From positions 124,001-188,000 of the forward strand of contig BLAL01000319.1 in assembly GCA_015698045.1 (NCBI GenBank): 64,000 nt of DNA, in the 5' to 3' direction. The position numbers were made by a program, and so were the translations under genes. Shown here in pieces: positions 33,774 to 46,640 of the stretch. The notes below the pieces were generated by a model. The model worked only from the letters and a program-made list of their open reading frames with translations. It was not told the DNA's origin and did not search any database. This DNA comes from Rhizophagus clarus. Its lineage: Eukaryota; Glomeromycota; Glomeromycetes; Glomerales; Glomeraceae. Each line of letters begins with the position of its first letter. Position 1 is the first letter of the stretch.

Positions 33774-34624
33774 TTAAATATTTTTTCCAAAGATTCTCTC
33801 AGCAAATGGATCCCAATGAGGATTATCATGCCACTCATATTCGGCTGTAATAGCAATTTCATCAGCCGCTTCCCTTCCAAATACGTCAGAAATAAATCCA
33901 AGTGCCATATCCATACCGGCAGAAACTTTAATAATAAAAGTAAATATTATTAAATACTTTTTGATGATGGACAGTATAATATAAAATATATTACCTCCAG
34001 AAGAAGTATAAAATTTTCCATCTACAACCCATCTAGCTTTTTTTACCCATAAAACATTGGGTCCTGTTAGCAATACGCGAAGTTATATGATTAATACCGA
34101 ACTTTTTTTTTTTTTTTGAATTTAATCTTGTAATTAAACAATTTGATTCATACCATTAGAGGTCATCCAATCCCAAAATTGTTTGTTAGTCGTAGCTTTT
34201 TTTCCGTCCAATAAACCGGTTTTAGCAACCAATCCACTACCAGTACATACCGTTAACACATATTTTACTCTTGGTGCGCGTTCTTTAATAAAATCCAAAA
34301 AAACAGGATTTTCCAATTCATATTTGGTTCCAATGCCGCCTAATCCAATAATAATGATTAATTGCTTTTAAGTAAAGATTAGAATTAAATCAAGCAAGTA
34401 CCTGGGATGAATAATATATCAAAGTCGGGACAATTCTCAAAATTATAATTAATGTAATTGGCAACTTGAGGAGTATAAGATTTTACATGTTCTCCAGTTT
34501 GAGTAATGGTTATAATATTAAAATTATCTTTTAATGAACCTAACAAACGAAGTGTAGCATTTACATCTATTAAATCGTAATCTTTATATAAAAGTGCACC
34601 GATCGTAAAGAATTCTTTCGACAT
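33774..34624 (-). CDS. DJ-1/PfpI superfamily protein
   Basis: I place four exons on the minus strand: 34402-34624, 34154-34339, 33995-34063 and 33774-33925, GT-AG throughout, giving 209 residues. The nucleophile elbow is VLTVCTGSGLVA with Cys106, the conserved cysteine of the DJ-1/PfpI glutamine-amidotransferase-like fold. GLLDGKKATTNK and KARWVVDGKFYTSSG followed by VSAGMDMALGFI are typical family motifs, closest in feel to the isonitrile-hydratase/AraC-N branch. The N-terminus FTIGALLYKDYDLIDV suits the first strand. The length is that of the family. Likely roles are hydration of isonitriles, glyoxalase-like or stress chaperone activity; the sequence does not decide. The gene stands alone between intergenic stretches. 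Confidence 0.85.
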
Positions 34625-35613
34625 TTTTTAATATTTGGGATTTTGGAAAAGAAAAAGAAAATGATAATATCAAATGTTGGCGAAAAAATCCTATATTTAT
34701 ATAAAATCGTTTATCCACGGCTTCAATGAAAATCATTTACCATTGTAATAATAGTTAGTATTTAATCTATTAAGGTTAAAATATTAAATTTATTAAATCA
34801 TATTTTATTTTAGAAGGTAGGGTCATGAACTTTAAACGGAATATTAGTTACTTGAATCATGGCGGGGTTTGCCAAAAAAAGATGATTGAGATAAATCGAG
34901 ATAAAATGTTTCATCTGATGAATAACAAGTATAACATATGATTCAACGCCAAAGAATATGTATCCCCAATGCAAAATATAATCATAAATAAAAAGTGCTT
35001 CTTTTAAGACATTATTCAAATTACCATATTCTTCTAATTGATTCTAAGAATCAAATAAAACAAATCAGAGAATGAAGGACCTGCATTTTCATGGCAACCC
35101 TTTATTTAGTTTTTTATGATTAGGACATTTTTAGGAATCAATTTAGTTAGCAAACAATGACACAATGCCACAAATCCTGCCTAAATCGTAAATTACCCGA
35201 AATTTTCCTTGATGATCTATCTATCTGAGATTATGCTAATAAGCATTTATAGCAATTTGCTATCAATACTGACTAGTAACTAACCGTTTCTAATAAATTA
35301 TTATTTATAACTCATCAAAAATATTATTTTACGGAGGTGTAACACTGTTAGAATTGAATAGGGAGTTGAAGGAATTTTACTTTTCAAAAATTACTCCGGA
35401 TCCGGTGCCCGTAATATTTGTTTATTACACAAAGTCGATTTAATTAAAGTTTTTATTATTTTTTCCTATTTCATATAAAAATACATTCTTTGAAATATTA
35501 CTAAATTACTCGAACAAAATAAATATCAATCCAAGAAATTTCTCTAAAGAAATTTCGAAATTTTACAATTTTCGGTACTAAAAAAAAAATGGTTCAAACG
35601 CATCCAATTATAA
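34625..35613. other. Intergenic stretch, one weak ORF
   Basis: The first 150 bases are the likely promoter of the DJ-1/PfpI gene. A minus ORF at 34810-35019 (69 codons, with LVIHQMKHFISIYL) is hydrophobic and unrecognised. The rest is AT-rich. Confidence 0.35.
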
Positions 35614-35862
35614 TCAGCCTACCATAGTACAGTACTGAAGTCCTCTTAAAGTAAGAAAGATAATCCCGATAATGATTGCAAAAACGCAAAGAAAGAGAGT
35701 CAAATATAAATCACTTCGTGAATCCCTAACGAGGTTCAAATTGATTTCTGTGATCCTTTTAAGATGTTTTAATCTGAACTCCCTATCTTTTATATCTTTA
35801 GGTTTATATGTAATTTCAGTTCTGCTGTTGACCGCTGCTGGTGAAGATCCCTCACCCGACAT
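35614..35862 (-). CDS. Small single-span membrane protein, unknown
   Basis: This open frame of 82 residues begins MSGEGSSPAAVNSRTEITY, has a basic middle (KDREFRLKHLKRITEINL) and one strong membrane helix LYLTLFLCVFAIIIGIIFLTL near residues 52-72, ending in a short tail. Positive charges before the helix suggest that the N-terminus faces the cytosol. Base use is less skewed than in the intergenic flanks, which supports a real gene. No family is recognised. The opposite-strand ORF here is a shadow. Confidence 0.5.
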   Translation of the reverse strand: MSGEGSSPAAVNSRTEITYKPKDIKDREFRLKHLKRITEINLNLVRDSRSDLYLTLFLCVFAIIIGIIFLTLRGLQYCTMVG

Positions 35863-37959
35863 CTTTAGTTAAATAAATGTAATAAATTTGTTTTTTTTTT
35901 AGGATTTCGTTAATCGACCACTCTCCCTTTAAATATTGTTTTATTCATACAAAGTTACGACTACTTGTTTTCGCTTTCAAAGATACCATTTAAGGAAGTT
36001 ATTATTTCTTTAATAATAAATTTCTTGTGCATATCTGTATGCGTATGGGCTGATGAACTTTAAACAACACGCAACGTAATTAAGTAAGCTGATCATCACT
36101 GGAATTAATATTCTTTCGAAAATTAATAATCGGAATTTTATTGCCGCTACCAACATATTTGTGAATAAATACCTAATTCATTGTGTAATAGTGATTTTCA
36201 AATTCTTTATTAGTATACTCATTTGAATAAATTGACGAAAATAGGAAGAGGTGTAACAATGAGATATTCGAACAAATATCGGGTCATCGTCGAATTCGCA
36301 TGAGTTAAAATTTTTTTAAACAAAGAAAGAAGAGATGAATTATCATCACTGAAATTTTAGGACATATATCTTCAAATTACTATATACAACCTTTTTTTGG
36401 GATCTTTAATATCTTTAATTATGAAATAAAACATTTTCATTATTATTCTTTTGCCCGTAATTTTAAATTATCACCAATTTTTGATAAAAAAATAAATTTC
36501 TTTTTTTCATTGTAATATTTTATTCAATGATCCTATAATTAATTATTTCAATGAATTAGACCGAAATAGAAAATTAATTCTTCCGTTGTTATGTCTTTTT
36601 GTTATCCTATTATATGGGTTGTTATTATTATGTATAAACCGGAGTTTGAATAAAAGATTATGTTTATCTAACAATATGTACTACATACATTTTTGGAAGA
36701 TTATCACTGAAAAATTCGAACCACTAAAATATAAAAATATTCATTCAAAAAACCTAATAGAATTTTGATCATGTTATGAACTCATGATTGAAAAAAAAAA
36801 AATAATGTATAAATTCTTCGCCGAAGTGAGTGTTGCTTTATCAAACTTTCCTTAAAATTAATTTTTAATGTTTACATGCATCCGTACATAAAAGCATTGT
36901 TTCATTCCTTTCACAAAGAATTTTTTTGGAAAGTGATCATTTGCTTGTTTCGTTTACAATGACACTTTTGTATGGTCATGAATGAGATCATCGTTTAACA
37001 TTGCTAAAATTATTATTTTTTTTTTTTATCATTAATTATGCCATTGTCTATTTATATCGATACAATAAAAAATATAGTGTATATATGTAATGCAATAGTA
37101 ATTTTCACGGATATGATTTTCACTGTGGATATCGTCATCTCCGTGATATATACATTGCACCTTTGTCTGTCCGTTCACTGTTCACAAGCACCTTTTCGGA
37201 TATTGATGAATGAGACCGTTGTTTTATAAATTTGGCACTAAAATGCCCAAAATTGATAAGACAAAATCCGATTTATTAATTATGCAATTTTTTATTTATC
37301 GATACTATATACAGTATATATATGATATTTTTAAAACCGGAAAATTTTATTTTATGCAATTGAATTTGCTATTGCAGTTTTTGATCCCGATAGTTAAGGA
37401 TGAAGATAAAACATGTGTTTAGTTTTTTTTTACGGAATAATCAATACGGTCATTGAAAACAAAAAAAGTGTTTAAAAAAACAAATAAATAATAAAACCAA
37501 TTTTAAAAAAAAATAAACAAAACTTGATATATATAATACATTATTGCTATATGAATTTCCGAAAGGATAATAATCGAATTGATTATCATACCCGGTTGGT
37601 TAATGAATAACATGATTTTTTCCACCCACATCACATGATTCAAATTAAGATTATTATGAAGTATCGATCTTTCTTAACTGTGTATTTTTTACGCGATTTT
37701 TTTTTTGACTTTGACGCATCTGGTGTTTTTAATGCTGTTTTTATGCTTTTATTATCATAATGAGCTTCTTTTCTTGACTCTGGAGCTTGCGCCTTCCGGT
37801 AAGTTTTCTTTTTAACATTGTTATATTTTTCTCACTAATTAACGTCAACTGTGTATGTGATTTTTTTCAACTTATAATAGCTTAAGATTTTGACTTCAGG
37901 AACCTAATAAAAGGTAAGTTCGAGATACTTGAAGCCTTTTAGGAATTTGCTTCTTTACT
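35863..37959. other. AT-rich intergenic stretch
   Basis: ORFs at 36586, 37038 and 37210 are short and AT-shaped, and I do not call them. From about 37,800 there are GT-AG-like pairs (CCGGTAAGTTTT ... TTATAATAG; TTGACTTCAG ... AAAGGTAAGTTC) that could belong to a small spliced non-coding transcript. Confidence 0.35.
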
Positions 37960-38530
37960 AATTTTTTTTCTTTTTTTTCGGTTGGGCTTTTCTTTTTTTT
38001 TGCGTTTTCATTTTTTGATTTTGTTCATTTATTTTGAGCTTCACCCTTCTTATTTCATTTTTTTCACTTCGTCCTTATTATTTTTACTTCTTTTCACCTT
38101 CTTTTCGTCCCTTACCCATTCTTTCCACTTTCATTCATCTTTCATCATTCACGTTATCTTTCGTTTCTCATCACACTTTCACCTTATCTTTCGTGCCTTA
38201 TCGTTCTTTTCACCTTATCTTTCGTCCCTCATCACTCGTTTCTCATTATTTTCTTTTTTTTCGTTCTTATATCCTCCCTCTTTTTTCTTTTGTTCTTTTT
38301 CTCCCTTTTCGTTTATCTTACACATCTTTTTTTTTTTTGTTTCTTATTATCCCTGACTCTTTTTCCGTTCCTTGTCATCCTCCCTTTCTCTTTCGTTTCT
38401 CCTCTTCCTTTTTCTCTAATTCCTTTTCATTTCCCTTTTGCTTCTTTTTGTTATTTATTTTTTGTCTTTTATCATTATTTCCTTTATTTATTATACATTT
38501 CTTTTCAATTTTCTTGTCATTGTAATTTGT
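37960..38530 (+). repeat. Long polypyrimidine tract
   Basis: About 570 bases on the plus strand are mostly C and T (TTTTC, TTCTCC, TCCTC units). Overlapping ORFs rich in Phe, Ser and Leu are by-products of this composition. Homopurine-homopyrimidine DNA of this length can form triplex structures. Confidence 0.8.
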
Positions 38531-38951
38531 TGTTGAATACCATTCGTATCGTGACCTATTAAAAGTAAATAGTTGTTAGCTTTAAATTCATATATTTTAG
38601 TAGATGGTTAATTAAAAAGTACAAGATAAAATGCAAATTTCAATAAAAAAGTCAATAAAGTTTTTTTTAATAATAATGTATTTATCAAAAAATTTTTTTA
38701 TACAAAAAAATTTTGGGTGGCAAAAAAAAAACCGATACCACCCTGGGTGGCACCTAGATAACCTCTTTCTAATAAATAAATATAAATTTTTACATTTATC
38801 AGTTATGCTGAAGAAAAATTTATTTAAAGGAAAAATAGAATTAATGACTCAATATTCTTAAGTATAAAGAAACCACTAAATAAGAATAATTATACAAAAA
38901 TAGTACTTAAATTATTAGGAAATATTCATTTACTATCTACCAGTAAAATTT
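38531..38951. other. Downstream flank of the BTB-Sel1 gene, no gene seen
   Basis: AT-rich. The short ORF at 38631-38861 is not supported. Confidence 0.4.
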
Positions 38952-40757
38952 CTACAAATTATTGGTTTGGAGCCATTTTAATTTATTTCTTGCCGTTTCA
39001 TTCCCTTGATTTGCAGATTTATTATACCAATAAATTGCTTTATCAATATCCTTTATGATTCCATCTCCATTTTCATACATTAAAGCAAGATTATTTTGTG
39101 CTACATCATTTTCTAAATTCGCAGCATCTTGGTATAATTCGAATGATTTTTGCTTATTAATTTTAGTTCCAATACCATTATTATAACAATATCCTAACAT
39201 CGTTATTCCACATGAATAACCTCCTTCTGCTGATTGCTTATACAATTCAAAAGCTTTATTATAATCTTTTTTAATACCAATTCCATTTATATAACAAGTA
39301 CCAAGATTATATATGGCTTTTATGTCTCCATTTTTTGCCGCTTTTTCATACCAATAAAAAGCTTTTTTAAAATCTTTTTCAATTCCTATTCCTTTCCTAT
39401 AACTATGACCAATTTCTAATTGTGCCGTTACATAATTTTTACTAGCCGCTTTTTCATAATATTCAAAAGATAATTTTTCATTTTCTATAACATATCTACA
39501 ATAATTACCAACAAAACATTGAGCCAATGTATGATTTTTTTCTGATGCATTAATGAACAAGTTAAATACTCTCTCATTATTTTTACTTGTTGCAATTCCA
39601 TATAAATTAAAATATCCGATTAAAAAAATAGAATTTGCATTAACTTGATTATTTAACAACCAATTATAAACCTCTTGTACATTTATATTATGATTACTAA
39701 AATATTCATTAACTTTCTGTATTGATAATTTATTTTCAAATGCTTCATTTACTTCTTTATAAACAAAATTATTTATCTCATCAATCATTATATTAAAATC
39801 TTTTTCAATCATAATATTTGCCTGACCTATAAAATGTCTAATTAGATTATCACGTAAATCTTTTGGCAAAATCTTTTTATACGGATAAACTTTATCTAAA
39901 AATTCTTTATGGCTTAAATTAAGGAATTTAATAAAGGGAATTAAATGTTGTAAAGTATTCTTTAAAACATTAAAATCATCTTTTGAATAACTTGAAAGAT
40001 CTGAAGAAAGTTCAGGATTTTGAGCAATACCCCATTTAAGCACATTTTCCCAAATTTGAATAACACTCATTTGAAGGTTATTATGTTGAATAAGAGAAAT
40101 CAAACATTGTTCCGAAAGTGAATCAAAATCAATTGAATTAAAAACTTTTTCTGGTTCTTCAAATATTAATTCCGAACAAAAATTTTGTAATTTCAAGAAA
40201 GAATCATTCTCAAAACTTGTTTGATATATCAAGTTAAAATTTTGTTCCATCCAATTTTTTTTATTTTCAATCAAGAATAATTGTAAATGAATGATTAATT
40301 CTTGAAGACCAAGTTCATTGGAAGCAACCAAAATTTTAATAATATCCAAAGTATCATATTCCTCTAAAGAAAGTCTTCCTCCATAAATATACCTAGGAAA
40401 AAAAAATGAGAACATTTAAATATTTTCATGAAATTAAATGTTTTTTTTTTTTTTCGAAAAAAAAAAGAAAGTCGTTATAATTTATCATTTTTACCTTAAG
40501 ACCATTTGAAAAATATCAGGTGAAATATTTGGTAACTTAATATGTGTCAAAGTTTTATCATTTCTCTTTTCATTAACACTAGTTGATAAAATTCTTCGCA
40601 AATAAGGGGAACGATAATTTAAAATAACCATATGAGCACGAAAAATCTTTACGTAAGGGTCATTACCAACTTCAATAGTCATATCATAAAATTCATTATC
40701 TCCTAAAATTTCAAGTAAAATTTGTGATAATTTTGGTAAAAATTTATTATCGTACAT
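38952..40757 (-). CDS. BTB-BACK-Sel1 repeat protein
   Basis: Two exons on the minus strand, 40495-40757 and 38952-40392, joined by a GT-AG intron of 102 bases, give 567 residues. The BTB/POZ domain fills residues 1-110 (DNEFYDMTIEVG, FRAHMVILNYRSPYLRRIL, IFQMVLRYIYGG), followed by a BACK-like helical region (LISLIQHNNLQMSVIQIWENVLKWG). From about residue 330 there are five to six Sel1-like repeats, each with the pattern A-x-x-x-L-G-x-x-Y-x-x-G-x-G and KAFYWYEKAA. BTB-BACK proteins act as Cullin-3 substrate adaptors; Sel1 repeats bind partner proteins. BTB-Sel1 genes are extremely numerous in Rhizophagus. The frame is intact. Confidence 0.9.
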
Positions 40758-42396
40758 TATACCCGACTTTCGACTTTCAAAAAGAAATGAAAGAAATGTA
40801 ATGGATAACTTTATTTATTCACAGAAACCGGTTTTGCTGATCACTATTATGAAAACAAATAAGTGTAGTATGGCAATGTGATTTATGGTCTATCACGTGA
40901 TTAACCTGATTGCGTTGTTATATAAATCGTTTTTGTTAGTGGTCTGATCTCTATTCGTCATCTATTATATGATCACGTTTTACCGAGTCACACTTTTATT
41001 CCATCACCTGATTGGTGAAAATATTCAATTATTTATTTATGGAGAAAAGCTTTCTTCAGGGAAATGGAATACTTCGGAAAATTTGACCGTTACCAGCGAG
41101 TTTAATCTCCAAGTATTAATTACTCATTTACATTGAAATAAAAAAAACTTGAATGGAGCAAACTCGATATATCATATTTCAATCGGTTATTCCACTTCCA
41201 GAAAATAGTATATTTAGATGTTATTCAAGTTTGGAATATGCGCTTAATGCCCAAAATTCTGAACTTCCTAGCCTTTGATATTTTAAGTTATTCAGAAAAT
41301 AATTTTAATACTTTCTTATTTAAAGATAAAAGAACACATTGTTGTAAAATACCACTTAATGTTACAAAACTTAATTAACATTTTATAGGTCAGTCAAATA
41401 ATAAATATGAGCCAAAGACGATAACTAAAGAAATAAGTTCAATTTTAAAAAGTCCAATAAAGTACAAATTTTACAATATTGCCCAATATATTATATGCAT
41501 TTAAATTTTATAGTTTGAGCAAATAATAAAAATTTTCTTTTCTTTTTTTTGTGAAATTGTTAATAAAAAAAAAAGCTTTTTATTTGTTACCCCAGATGCT
41601 ACATTATCTTAATCTGCATTGAAATTGTAACCTGTAAATTCGTTTTAATTTTTATAGTTAATAAGAGTATTATTTATTTATCTATTTATTTAATATTTGT
41701 TATTTACCATTTATGGGTCTTTTTAAAATAAACCAGATAATATTTTCATTTTTAACCAAATACATACTATATATTGATCACTTCCCAACGAAATTTTCCC
41801 GATAAGTTACATCAGAGTAATTGAATTGATTATAATACTTATCCATATATGGATTGGTAAATAAACTTAAGTTTTTTTTTTCTTCAAATTAAGTTTTTGA
41901 TCAGATTCGTATTCCATTTTTAGTTAACGCATTGCCACTTGGCGTATTTCCTTAGATCATAAAAATTTGAATTTCCATGTGCCTAATCACCAATTGTGTT
42001 GTGTTGTGTTGTACAATCATGATTATTCAACCTTAAACAAGTTAGTTGATTTTTTGGTATACTCGCTACGCCGGGGACAGTTTATTTTCATTATAAATAA
42101 ATTTGCTGGATGATACTTTTATACACCGTTTACAGCAGTTTTCATAATTATGTGGTCACCAAATTTTTTGTGGGTTTCAAAATTGTGATTTTTAATAGTT
42201 GACGTGACTATGATTTATTAATGAGTCGATGTAAACAAATAACAAAATTCACAACAAAAAAAAAAAAAAAAAAATAGACGTATAAATAAACGTTTAAGTA
42301 AACGCTTTTTGTCTGTTTGAGTGCATAAATTTTTTTAAAAAAAAAACTTTTTTAAACTTGAACTGAATCGCATCTACAATATTTTTTTTTTTAGTA
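40758..42396. other. Intergenic stretch between divergent BTB-Sel1 and P450 genes
   Basis: Both genes point away, so promoters of both lie here. CACGTG cores are seen at about 40,898 (ATCACGTGATT), and GATCACGTTT at about 40,971. No other gene is seen. An A run lies at about 42,258-42,275. Confidence 0.4.
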
Positions 42397-44127
42397 ATGA
42401 TAAAAACAATTATTTCATCTTTTGAAATTTCCGATATTTTTTATCTTTTCATAACTTTCATAATCCTTTATGTAGCTCAATTTTATTATCATTATTTTAC
42501 TCGTCCTAATCGTTTACCAGGTCCATTTCCACTTCCAATTCTTGGTAACGCTCATCAGCAAATTGGATATGGATTTAATGATTGGCTAATATCATTGCAT
42601 AAAAAATATGGTGACATGTACGAATTAACTTTGGCAGGTCGACGTTTAATAGTGTTATGTAAACCGGATTTAATTGAAAATATGAATATACCTTCATCAA
42701 AGAATAAATATTTTTTTAGAACACATAATGCGGTAGGATTTGCGGAATATGGATTTGATGGAAAAGGAATAATATTTAATAATGATTATGAATCTTGGAG
42801 ATATAATCGTCAATTTTTTACTCAAGCATTAATGAATCCAAGTTTTAATCATCAAGCTATTGAATGGACTAATGAATTATGTAATGAAATGGAATCTTAT
42901 TGGAATAACCTTGAGGAAGATCATGAATTAGATCTTTTAAAATGGATGCGTAGATTTACAAATGAGATGATTTTTAAAATTGCTACTGGGACAAAAAATG
43001 ATGCTATCGCTTCTTATTATAATACTCTGATTAACAATAATAAAAATTCCTTAAATAAGAAAGAAAATGAAAAATTAAAAGAATCTAACAATTTTGTTGA
43101 ATCAATTGAGATTTACATGGGAGGGATTATTTATTTTTATGTTTTCAATAAATTCATTCGTCAAAATTTTTTATTTATTCGTGGAAAAGTTAGGAAATTA
43201 TTGAAAAATAAGGATTATTTAGTTGATAAATTATATACCATTGTTAAGAAAAGAAGGATTGAAATTGAAAATACACCTTTAGATCAACCACTTCGTCACG
43301 ATATGTTGACGGCTTTTATAACCGCGAATACTCCACGTGATATCAACGTTGCGAAAAATGCTGACGACGACTTGTCAAAACCTATGACTGATAAAGAGAT
43401 TTTTAGAAATATACTTGACGCCATGAGTGCAGGAACAGATGCCGTAAGTATGGATTATTCGAAAGATCTCAAAGCCATGTTTATTCAACATGAGTATAAT
43501 ATGATTTTTTTTTTTTTTTTTAAAAAAAAAAAATAGACGGCGAATTTGATTTGTTTTGTTGTATATTATCTTGAACATTATCCTGAAGTGAAACAACGAA
43601 TGAGACAAGAATTTGAAACAGTTCTTGGAAATGACTTAACAAAACATATAACACATAATGATCTTGATGAGTTGGAATATTGCGATGCAGTTATTAAGGA
43701 AACGTATCGTCACAACCCGATAGCTTTTTTCATTGGTCGTCTAAATGTTGATAATGATAAGGTTGGAGAACTCAATTGGCCAAAAGGAACTGCATTTCAA
43801 ATGCTTTTATCCGTAATAATGAAAGATAAAAATTATTGGACTGAACCTGAAAAATTCGATCCTGATAGATTTTATAAGATTGAAGAAAATAATGAATATT
43901 CACTTGAAAAGGAAAATATGACAAATACTTTTCACATGTTTGGAGGTGGAATTAGAATTTGCCCTGGAAGAAAATTGGCAATCATAGAAATAAAATGTTT
44001 ATTAATATCAATTTATAGAAAGTATGATATTGAATTAGTGGATAAGAATTCTCCATTAAAATATAAAAGCGTTTTTCTTAATTTATGTAAAGAATTAATT
44101 ATTAAGATTAAATCAAGAAAATTTTAA
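42397..44127 (+). CDS. Cytochrome P450 monooxygenase
   Basis: Two exons, 42397-43443 and 43537-44127, with one GT-AG intron of 93 bases, give 545 residues. An N-terminal membrane anchor (FYLFITFIILYVAQFYY) is followed by the proline-rich hinge RPNRLPGPFPLPILGN. The I-helix oxygen-activation motif AGTDATA spans the exon junction; the ExxR motif is ETYR (Glu404, Arg407); FDPDRFY follows; and the haem-binding loop FGGGIRICPGRKLA has Cys491 as thiolate ligand. All essential P450 residues are present. It is anchored in the ER and uses NADPH reductase electrons to hydroxylate an unknown substrate. The length is slightly over the usual 500, mainly through a Lys/Asn-rich insert near residue 215-230. 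Confidence 0.92.
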
Positions 44128-46080
44128 AAAGAAAGCAATATAAATCCATTTATTGTTGCGTGAAAATTCTACACGTTGCGTAATATACTGTCATAGTTAG
44201 GTTTTAGTATATAGCTTATTTTATTATGTGTTTTGTCCATTTTTTTTGATAAATAAAAAAACGAAAGAAAAACTTGATTGCTTCTTTTCACATTATTAAC
44301 ATCATTAATTACCAAACATTTTTTTTTTGAATTAAAAAAAAAAAATAACCTTTAAAAAATACGATTTCTCAATAAAACAGTTTTTATAAATTTTATGTCA
44401 ATTGCTTATCGATTTTTATAAATTTGTTGTTATTGTCTTTCGACAAAATTGGTGGTAGCAATATCATACATAATTGACGTTTTATTTATTTATTAATGAT
44501 AAGTTTGTTAAATAAAGAATCATAAAGAGCTGAAACGTTAACGTTGTACAATATCTTTCAATAAAAAAGGGAAAATACAACAATCGTATGAAGAAACAAA
44601 TTTTATTTAAGAAATTATTAACATAATAGTTTATTATTATAGAGTCACCAAATTTAATTTATAACACAAGAAAGTAATTCTTATTATTTGAAGATTGGGA
44701 CTGATTAAGTAATTGATTTTATTATTAAAATGTCAGGTAATCGTAAAGATTATAATATTTAACGAAATTGTTAACTAGGAAAACGACTTTAAAAAGTTTT
44801 TTTTCTATAATGAAATTACATTAAAACGAAGTGCTGGATAAATTTTAAGATTTAAATATGCGTAATGGATCAGCAGGTGCAATCACATATTCTGATATTC
44901 ATATTGCAAGTTTATCACTTAATAAACTATAAATAAAGTCTATTATAAAAAAAGAAAACACAAAATATTTTAATGCATTTATTTTATCTTAGGACATTGT
45001 TAAAGAATTTTACCTAATTAAGGAAACAGCGAACTTTCAGCTAATAAAACGTGATTTTTATCAAAGTGCGCACAATGAACTCTCTCTTTATATACTTAAT
45101 TTATTTATATTTACGCATCATATAAGTGCAAAAACTAGGTGATAAATCTTTCATATTTTTTTATAGTTCTTTTATAAATTAATGGACTATTTTTCCATAT
45201 TGTTGAATAATCTATTGCTTATTTCTTTGATTTTATTAAACTGATCATATGATATCCATTCAAATTTCTTGAGTTAATTTGACCTCTCTTCTCTTGATTC
45301 TTATAAAAAATCCGGATGCTAAAACAAACAATTTAAGCCTATATAAAAACTAGGGCTCTTTAGTACAGTTAGTGAGCTTAGTTTAAATATATTGACAGTT
45401 AATCAATTGTGGTATTTTTATTGTTAAACCTTGGTGAGTCCTTGGCAAATTTTCATTGCTAAATTTTTATCATCACTTACAACATGTGTGGCATGGTGGT
45501 AAACCTAAATAATATTATTGTCTAAATAAATGCTTAGCATGTAATACCTGAACAGATAAATCATGTTTACTTAGATCGATTATTTAAATGCTTTAAGATA
45601 TGACTTTATATGTAAATATTTAATCCCTATTTATTTTTGATTAGTTTAGATTTCCATATATTATATATATGTATATTTTAATTTCACATTTGTGCTCCAA
45701 AAAATAACCAAATTAATCTAAAAAATTTTGAATTTATCTATAAACATTTAAAGTGTAAAATATACAGTATGTAAAATTAATTTTATTAAACATTTATTGT
45801 GTAAAAATAAAACATGATTTTGTCAGAAAATCTGTCTATATTATTTAACCACATATTTCACATATAATTTTTTTACTTTGATCCAAAAAATAAACAATTA
45901 AATAATAAAATTTTCATTATCATCATCTCATTCCTCCATCTTCTTCTAAGCTCTCCCATGACTCAAAAAGTCAGGAAGATGGAATTGTTAATCTTAAATG
46001 GTGAAGGTCCACTCAAACGTTGTCCACGTTTTTGCATGGTTGTCGTAAAGTAGGTGAATTGACACCCTGGCTAACTGAGT
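44128..46080. other. Intergenic stretch, nothing clear
   Basis: AT-rich. A promoter-like block with GCCTATATAAAAACTAGGG lies near 45,340, but no gene follows that I can support. Confidence 0.35.
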
Positions 46081-46640
46081 CGAGTATTAATATAAACTCA
46101 GACTCGACTCAAATGTCACATAACTATAACATCCTCAAATCAAACTCGCGAACTGACCCGTGTTGACTCGACTTGAATTATAATTTAATAAAAGACGTTT
46201 AGCAACGTTTATAATTTGTCAAAAAACGTTGCGAAACGTTTTTTAACGTATAATTAATAAAGAAGTTTAACATATACAATTTAACAAAAAAAACGCTTCG
46301 TAGTGCTTTTTTGATAATTTGATAAAAAACGTTGCGAAAATGTTTTTTGATATGGGATTTAATAAAAAAAAACATTGCGCGTTTTTTAACAACGCGATAA
46401 AAAGCATAAACGTTGTGAAAACGGTTTTTTTTTGATATTAAAAGACGTTGCGCATTTGTTGATATCAGATATATATAATTTAATTTCAAAAAACGTTTCG
46501 TTAGAGCTCCGAATCTGACCCGACTGGTTGACCCAAAATTCTCGGGTCGGGTCAGTGTTAATCGGGTACCTGATCCGACCCGTTGACCTGACAAAAAACG
46601 CTGAAAAAAAACGCTGAAACTATTAGTCCCGGCGTTTTTA
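46080..46640. repeat. Left flank of the hairpin array: ACGTTTTTT and GACCCGAC repeats
   Basis: Repeated AACGTTGCGAAACGTTTTTT phrases and GC-richer GACCCG/GACTCGACTC strings stand out. Near 46,503 AGAGCTCCGAA mirrors AGAGTTCCGAA read from the right side of the array at 48,742, an inverted relation around the array. The minus ORF in this stretch is a by-product. Confidence 0.5.

Noticed and set aside
37982-38562. Three long overlapping Phe/Ser/Leu-rich ORFs
   Set aside because: They arise from the polypyrimidine tract, which has no stop-forming purines; no protein-like composition or splice context.
45300-45500. Possible solo LTR with TATATAAAAA
   Set aside because: No matching TG...CA ends or flanking duplication could be found by eye.
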